Below are positions 60,829-64,000 of a stretch of DNA of 64,000 nucleotides, piece after piece. The translations under genes were made by a program, and so were the position numbers. The stretch is from CAVPNY01 sp963706905 (GTDB lineage: Bacteria > Chloroflexota > Anaerolineae > Anaerolineales > UBA4823). Every line of letters starts with the position of its first letter. Within the stretch, counting starts at the first letter, position 1. Below the pieces are notes generated by a model. That model did not search any database and was not told the origin of the DNA. It was given only the letters and a program-made list of their open reading frames with translations. Where the stretch lies: positions 1 to 64,000 of the forward strand of contig CAVPNY010000007.1 of NCBI GenBank assembly GCA_963706905.1, in the 5' to 3' direction.

Positions 60829-61107
60829 TTAGTGTCCGAAAACACTGTGTGTCTTTCTTTGGGGATGGTCTTACTTCCTCCCATCCCTCGCGGTGCCCTT
60901 CCTATCACTCTTCAGTTGTTAAGGTTCAGTCAACATCCTGCGCATCACAGACAAAAAGCCACCGATGCCAATTCGATTGATTCTTGTAGGCACCGGTCGC
61001 CAGACCGATTACAGTCTTTTATGTTCAGTTGTTAGCGATCTGCCTGTGTGCGAGATCGATGAGATTATTCTTGGCCTTATTATAGCGAAAGGTGGGTGGT
61101 TTGTCCA
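60829..61107 (-). promoter_or_regulatory. rRNA operon promoter and leader
   Basis: A minus-strand promoter is clear: -35 TGGACA (61102-61107), 17 bases, -10 TATAAT (61079-61084). A leader of about 245 bases runs to the 16S gene. It includes CTTAACAACTGAAGAGTGATAGG (60899-60921, part shown), complementary to the spacer beyond 16S. No gene is present in the stretch up to 61213. Confidence 0.75.
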
Positions 61108-61213
61108 GAGGAATGTATAAGAATATTATTAATCTACCTGGTTGAATTCCAATATTTAGGACACAGACAACCCTGAATAGCTGAAATACTTTTAGGTTGG
61201 AAACCCAACACAA

Positions 61214-62644
61214 TCAGCTGCTTCTTTTTCTATAAAAGAGGAATGCTAAGAATAAGCCAACCGCGACCAGGCTAATTGAGGCAAGCCAGACTACGGGTTT
61301 TCCATTCCCGGTTGCAGTCAATTTAATCGTAGGAGTGGGGCTGATAATCGCTGATGTTGGACTCTGGGTAGGGGTCGACGTGGATAGTTCTAACGTGGCA
61401 GTAGCTGTGGTTGTTGCAGGCGCAGGGGTTGGAGTTTGAGTGGCAGGCGGAGTCACCTGTAAAATTAATTTTTGATCGGGCAGCAGGATAGAAGCCGAAT
61501 TTAATCCGTTCCATGCCATCAAATCACTCATATTAATTTCGTATAGATTTGCGATCCACGATAGGGTTTCCCCACTCGCTACCTTATGGTAGTACTTTCC
61601 GTCGCTCTCCGGTGTAAGTTTCTCGATCAAAGTGAGAGGGCGAGGGGTTGCGCTGGGTGTCACAGAGCCAGGGTCGATCAGTAATTTCTGACCGACGGAT
61701 AGAATAGTATCGGTTTGAATACCGTTTAGACTTAGGAGGCGATCGAGATTGATATCATAAGCCTGAGCGATGGTGGTGAGGGTCTGGTATACCTGGACTT
61801 CGTGGACTATTTTTCCGCTGCTATCGGATTTGCTGATCTGGACCATGCCCACTGGAGTTGGGGTGGCATAGCCTTCGGTATTGCTTCCCGGGATGAACAG
61901 GCGTTGTCCGATCTGCAGTTTGGATTCTTTAGAGATATTGTTCCAGATTTCCAGATCTTTGACGGTGATTTTGTAGGCGATAGCAATAGCCCACAAGGAT
62001 TGGCCGGCTTCGACAACGTGAAAAACCCGGCCCTCTTTATCGGGCGCAGCGATTTTCACAGGTATGACGATTTGAGGCACACCAACCGCAGGGGGGTTAT
62101 CACCATCGCCGCCTGGGGGGGCGGTATATTTTCCACAGGGTTCACCAGAGACATAGGCGGCTTGTAACACGTAGTAAGTCAGGCCATTGGGCGCTTCGGC
62201 GATACCTGCACCAACGTGACAGTAAGCTGAATTAGTGGCTGGGAGCATATGATCCGGGTCAGCCCAGGCTAACATAATCTCGTCGATGGAGTAATCCCCA
62301 CCCGCAGCAAAATTTTCAGTAGCCCAAACTTTACCGCCGCCGCCGTAGCCAGCAGCAGCGATGCGCCCACGCACATCGCCAATGTGGTTCGACATCTGGT
62401 TGGCAGCCATGATCTCGGCGGTGGACTGAGCGACGGCATTGATGATGGGGTCTTCCACTAGGGGGCGATAGCCGTAGGCGGCGCGCAGGCCGTTCATGGC
62501 GATGATCAAGTCATAGGCGGCGACTTCAGCAGCCTGAACACTCTGGGGCTGTGGCAGGAAAGTAGGAAGATTGGCGGTAGGATTCAGAAATGCTACCAGC
62601 AGCAAAAGCAAGAGAAACCAACGGAAGGTCAGACTAGTTCGCAT
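61214..62644 (-). CDS. Cell-surface CAP-domain protein with three LysM repeats and C-terminal anchor
   Basis: 476 residues. A signal peptide (FRWFLLLLLLVAFLNPTA) leads into a CAP/SCP domain, about 40-185 (NGLRAAYGYRPLVEDP, AWADPDHMLPATNSAYCHVG). Three LysM units follow (HVVEAGQSLWAIAIAYKI, HEVQVYQTLTTIAQAYDI, HKVASGETLSWIANLYEI), separated by short linkers, then a Thr/Pro-rich stretch and a membrane span ending in YRKRSS. LysM binds peptidoglycan or chitin-like glycans, so the protein is probably held between membrane and wall. The role of the CAP domain is unknown. ATG 62644 is chosen because the signal peptide begins there. Confidence 0.85.
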   Translation of the reverse strand: MRTSLTFRWFLLLLLLVAFLNPTANLPTFLPQPQSVQAAEVAAYDLIIAMNGLRAAYGYRPLVEDPIINAVAQSTAEIMAANQMSNHIGDVRGRIAAAGYGGGGKVWATENFAAGGDYSIDEIMLAWADPDHMLPATNSAYCHVGAGIAEAPNGLTYYVLQAAYVSGEPCGKYTAPPGGDGDNPPAVGVPQIVIPVKIAAPDKEGRVFHVVEAGQSLWAIAIAYKITVKDLEIWNNISKESKLQIGQRLFIPGSNTEGYATPTPVGMVQISKSDSSGKIVHEVQVYQTLTTIAQAYDINLDRLLSLNGIQTDTILSVGQKLLIDPGSVTPSATPRPLTLIEKLTPESDGKYYHKVASGETLSWIANLYEINMSDLMAWNGLNSASILLPDQKLILQVTPPATQTPTPAPATTTATATLELSTSTPTQSPTSAIISPTPTIKLTATGNGKPVVWLASISLVAVGLFLAFLFYRKRSS

Positions 62645-62714
62645 GCGACAATTATAACGGTAATGTATTGCGAATAACTTGAGCAACTCTAAACGGACTT
62701 AAACGGAGCCCCGA

Positions 62715-63722
62715 TCAATGTGCTTCTTCAAAGATTTCCCAATAACCTTGATCGAGCTCGTCTGCGGAGAGGTGGGCGTAGCGCTGGGTGACGGCGATAT
62801 TGCGGTGGCGAGCGAGCTCCTGGGCCAGCTTGAGATTGCCGCCTGAGCCGACCAGTACTGTGGTGACAAAATAATGACGGAACGAGTGGGGTGTGATGGT
62901 ACCAACTGCTTCCGCTCCAAGGGCTTCGGTGACCCGTTGGGCGACGATGTTGCGTCCGGTGGTAGTAGTGATGGGTTTGATCTTCTTACCAGCGCCTTTG
63001 TCATGGCGGGCGAAGATGGGCAGGGAGGTGAGGGGTTTCCCGGATGAGCCATCCAGGATGGCTCGGGCAGCAAAGTAATCGCGCAGGGTATGCATGGCGC
63101 GTTTTGAAAATCGGACCACTGCCTGCTGATCGCCTTTGCCGATGATCACAGCCTTGCCTTCATTCCAATCCACGTCGCCCCGCCGCAAGGCGCATGCTTC
63201 GTGGACGCGCAATCCCGTATCGGCCAGAGTGACTAGAAATGCCCGGTCACGGAGTTCGCGCAGTCGTTCAGTTTCGTCATCGGTTAGTGTGGATGTAAGA
63301 TTTATTGCATATTCAAGTACATCCTCAATTGCTATTCGTGGAAACTGCGGCAAACGTTGACCGGTGCGCCGGGAACGCTGGCGAATGAGCAGTCGAACAC
63401 GGGGAAGGTTAGGATCGGCAAGCCGTTCGGCAGCCAGGTACTCGAAGAAACCTGCCACGGCGGTTAAATATAATCGTTCGGTGGCAGGGGAATAAGACTT
63501 GAGCGCAGAGGCGAACCAGGCTATGGAATCTTCGGTCAGCGCTGAAACCGGAGTTTTTGATGGGGGGAGGTCGTGATCATCTAAAACTTGCTGGAAGGTG
63601 TTGAGGGCATAGAGATAGGTCCGAGCGGTGTTGGCGCTCCTGGACAAGGTTACACTTTCAAGATAATTCTGGATGGAATAATTCAGGAGATTGGGGGTAG
63701 ACCCTTTAATAGTAGGTTTCAT
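62715..63722 (-). CDS. Tyrosine recombinase of the XerC/XerD type
   Basis: 335 residues. The N-terminal SAM-like core-binding domain (about 10-110) is followed by the catalytic domain with the full set R-H-R-H-Y: ADTGLRVHEACALRRGDVD, TPHSFRHYFVT, LARHRNIAVTQRYAHLS. XerC/D resolve chromosome dimers at dif; the protein could also belong to an integrated element, but no partner genes or att sites are seen nearby. It is slightly longer than typical XerD (about 300). The gene is transcribed toward the CAP/LysM gene. Confidence 0.88.
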   Translation of the reverse strand: MKPTIKGSTPNLLNYSIQNYLESVTLSRSANTARTYLYALNTFQQVLDDHDLPPSKTPVSALTEDSIAWFASALKSYSPATERLYLTAVAGFFEYLAAERLADPNLPRVRLLIRQRSRRTGQRLPQFPRIAIEDVLEYAINLTSTLTDDETERLRELRDRAFLVTLADTGLRVHEACALRRGDVDWNEGKAVIIGKGDQQAVVRFSKRAMHTLRDYFAARAILDGSSGKPLTSLPIFARHDKGAGKKIKPITTTTGRNIVAQRVTEALGAEAVGTITPHSFRHYFVTTVLVGSGGNLKLAQELARHRNIAVTQRYAHLSADELDQGYWEIFEEAH

Positions 63723-64000
63723 GAGCGATCCTATTGTTTGTGTTAATGATACTTAACGAAAGCATAACATCTGAATATGGATTTGTCAAGGAATCCTGCT
63801 CCCCTACTCATTAATTCAGATATCGTCGAAGTGTAATGTTCCTGTTCGTCAATCCGATGGTTTGTTATCCCATAGTAAACATACACGATATACCCAACAT
63901 CGGGTACCTCATTTTGTTGCATTTTTTCAGAACCCCTCCCCCATATGTGTTTCTCTTCCAGTTCCCTGATGGCTTATTAACCTTCCGGCGAATGGATATA
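63723..64000. other. Upstream region of the recombinase gene
   Basis: About 280 bases with no gene, no tRNA and no clear hairpin. It should hold the recombinase promoter on the minus strand. I see nothing else in it. Confidence 0.3.

Noticed and set aside
62715..63722. Integrase marking a genomic island
   Set aside because: No cargo genes, att repeats or adjacent tRNA are seen; a chromosomal Xer-type role is as likely.

Overview
The window looks like a chromosomal piece of a Chloroflexota bacterium, probably of the Anaerolineae. This is inferred from gene content: secreted repeat proteins ending in a YLP-type motif, paired MttB-family methyltransferases next to a GlcDEF set, SpoIIE/STAS partner-switching genes, and a fused response regulator/TrxR-like flavoprotein. 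I could not run a 16S search, so the assignment is tentative. There is no phage or plasmid block. The only mobile trace is an IS30 transposase remnant near 40.2-40.6 kb.

Region 1 (0-15 kb) is the accessory part. Three tandem paralogous secreted proteins (36-7918) each carry 14 copies of a roughly 47-residue repeat, and each is broken by one-base slips, mostly in G-tracts. Downstream on the minus strand lie an exosortase (10921-12516) and a frameshifted membrane/VIT/vWA protein (7960-10906) whose tail is a PEP-CTERM-like sorting signal. A decayed copy of that tail sits between repeat genes 2 and 3, recording the tandem duplication. A PadR/membrane-protein pair and an EamA transporter follow.

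Region 2 (15-24.5 kb) is catabolic: proline dehydrogenase behind a possible small RNA or attenuated leader, then a minus-strand series glcD-glcE-glcF-mttB-mttB, with an M20 amidohydrolase beyond a strong hairpin.

Region 3 (24.5-38.5 kb) is signalling. It holds a cysteine-free REC/Grx-like/TrxR-like protein next to a cNMP-binding histidine kinase carrying a CoA-binding domain. A partner-switching set follows (two SpoIIE phosphatases, three STAS proteins, a free RsbW-type kinase), interrupted by tRNA-Asp. Then come a Rel enzyme with an intact hydrolase site but an EXDD synthetase motif, a frameshifted moeA, and a very acidic small protein.

Region 4 (38.5-55.3 kb) holds a secreted P-domain/C39-like protein, the IS30 remnant, and a hydrogenase-maturation operon hypA-B-F-C-DE with hypD and hypE fused. 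It continues with a cNMP-domain protein, an alpha/beta hydrolase, tatA, an M28 peptidase, a histidine kinase, hflX, a small membrane protein, and an aminotransferase-pckA pair linking aspartate, oxaloacetate and PEP.

Region 5 (55.3-64 kb) is a minus-strand 16S-23S-5S operon with a recognisable promoter and processing stems, then a CAP/LysM cell-surface protein and a tyrosine recombinase.

At least ten one-base slips interrupt otherwise good genes across the window, mostly losses in short homopolymers. Many may be sequencing or assembly errors. The G8 tracts in the repeat genes are also real candidates for slippage-driven variation.
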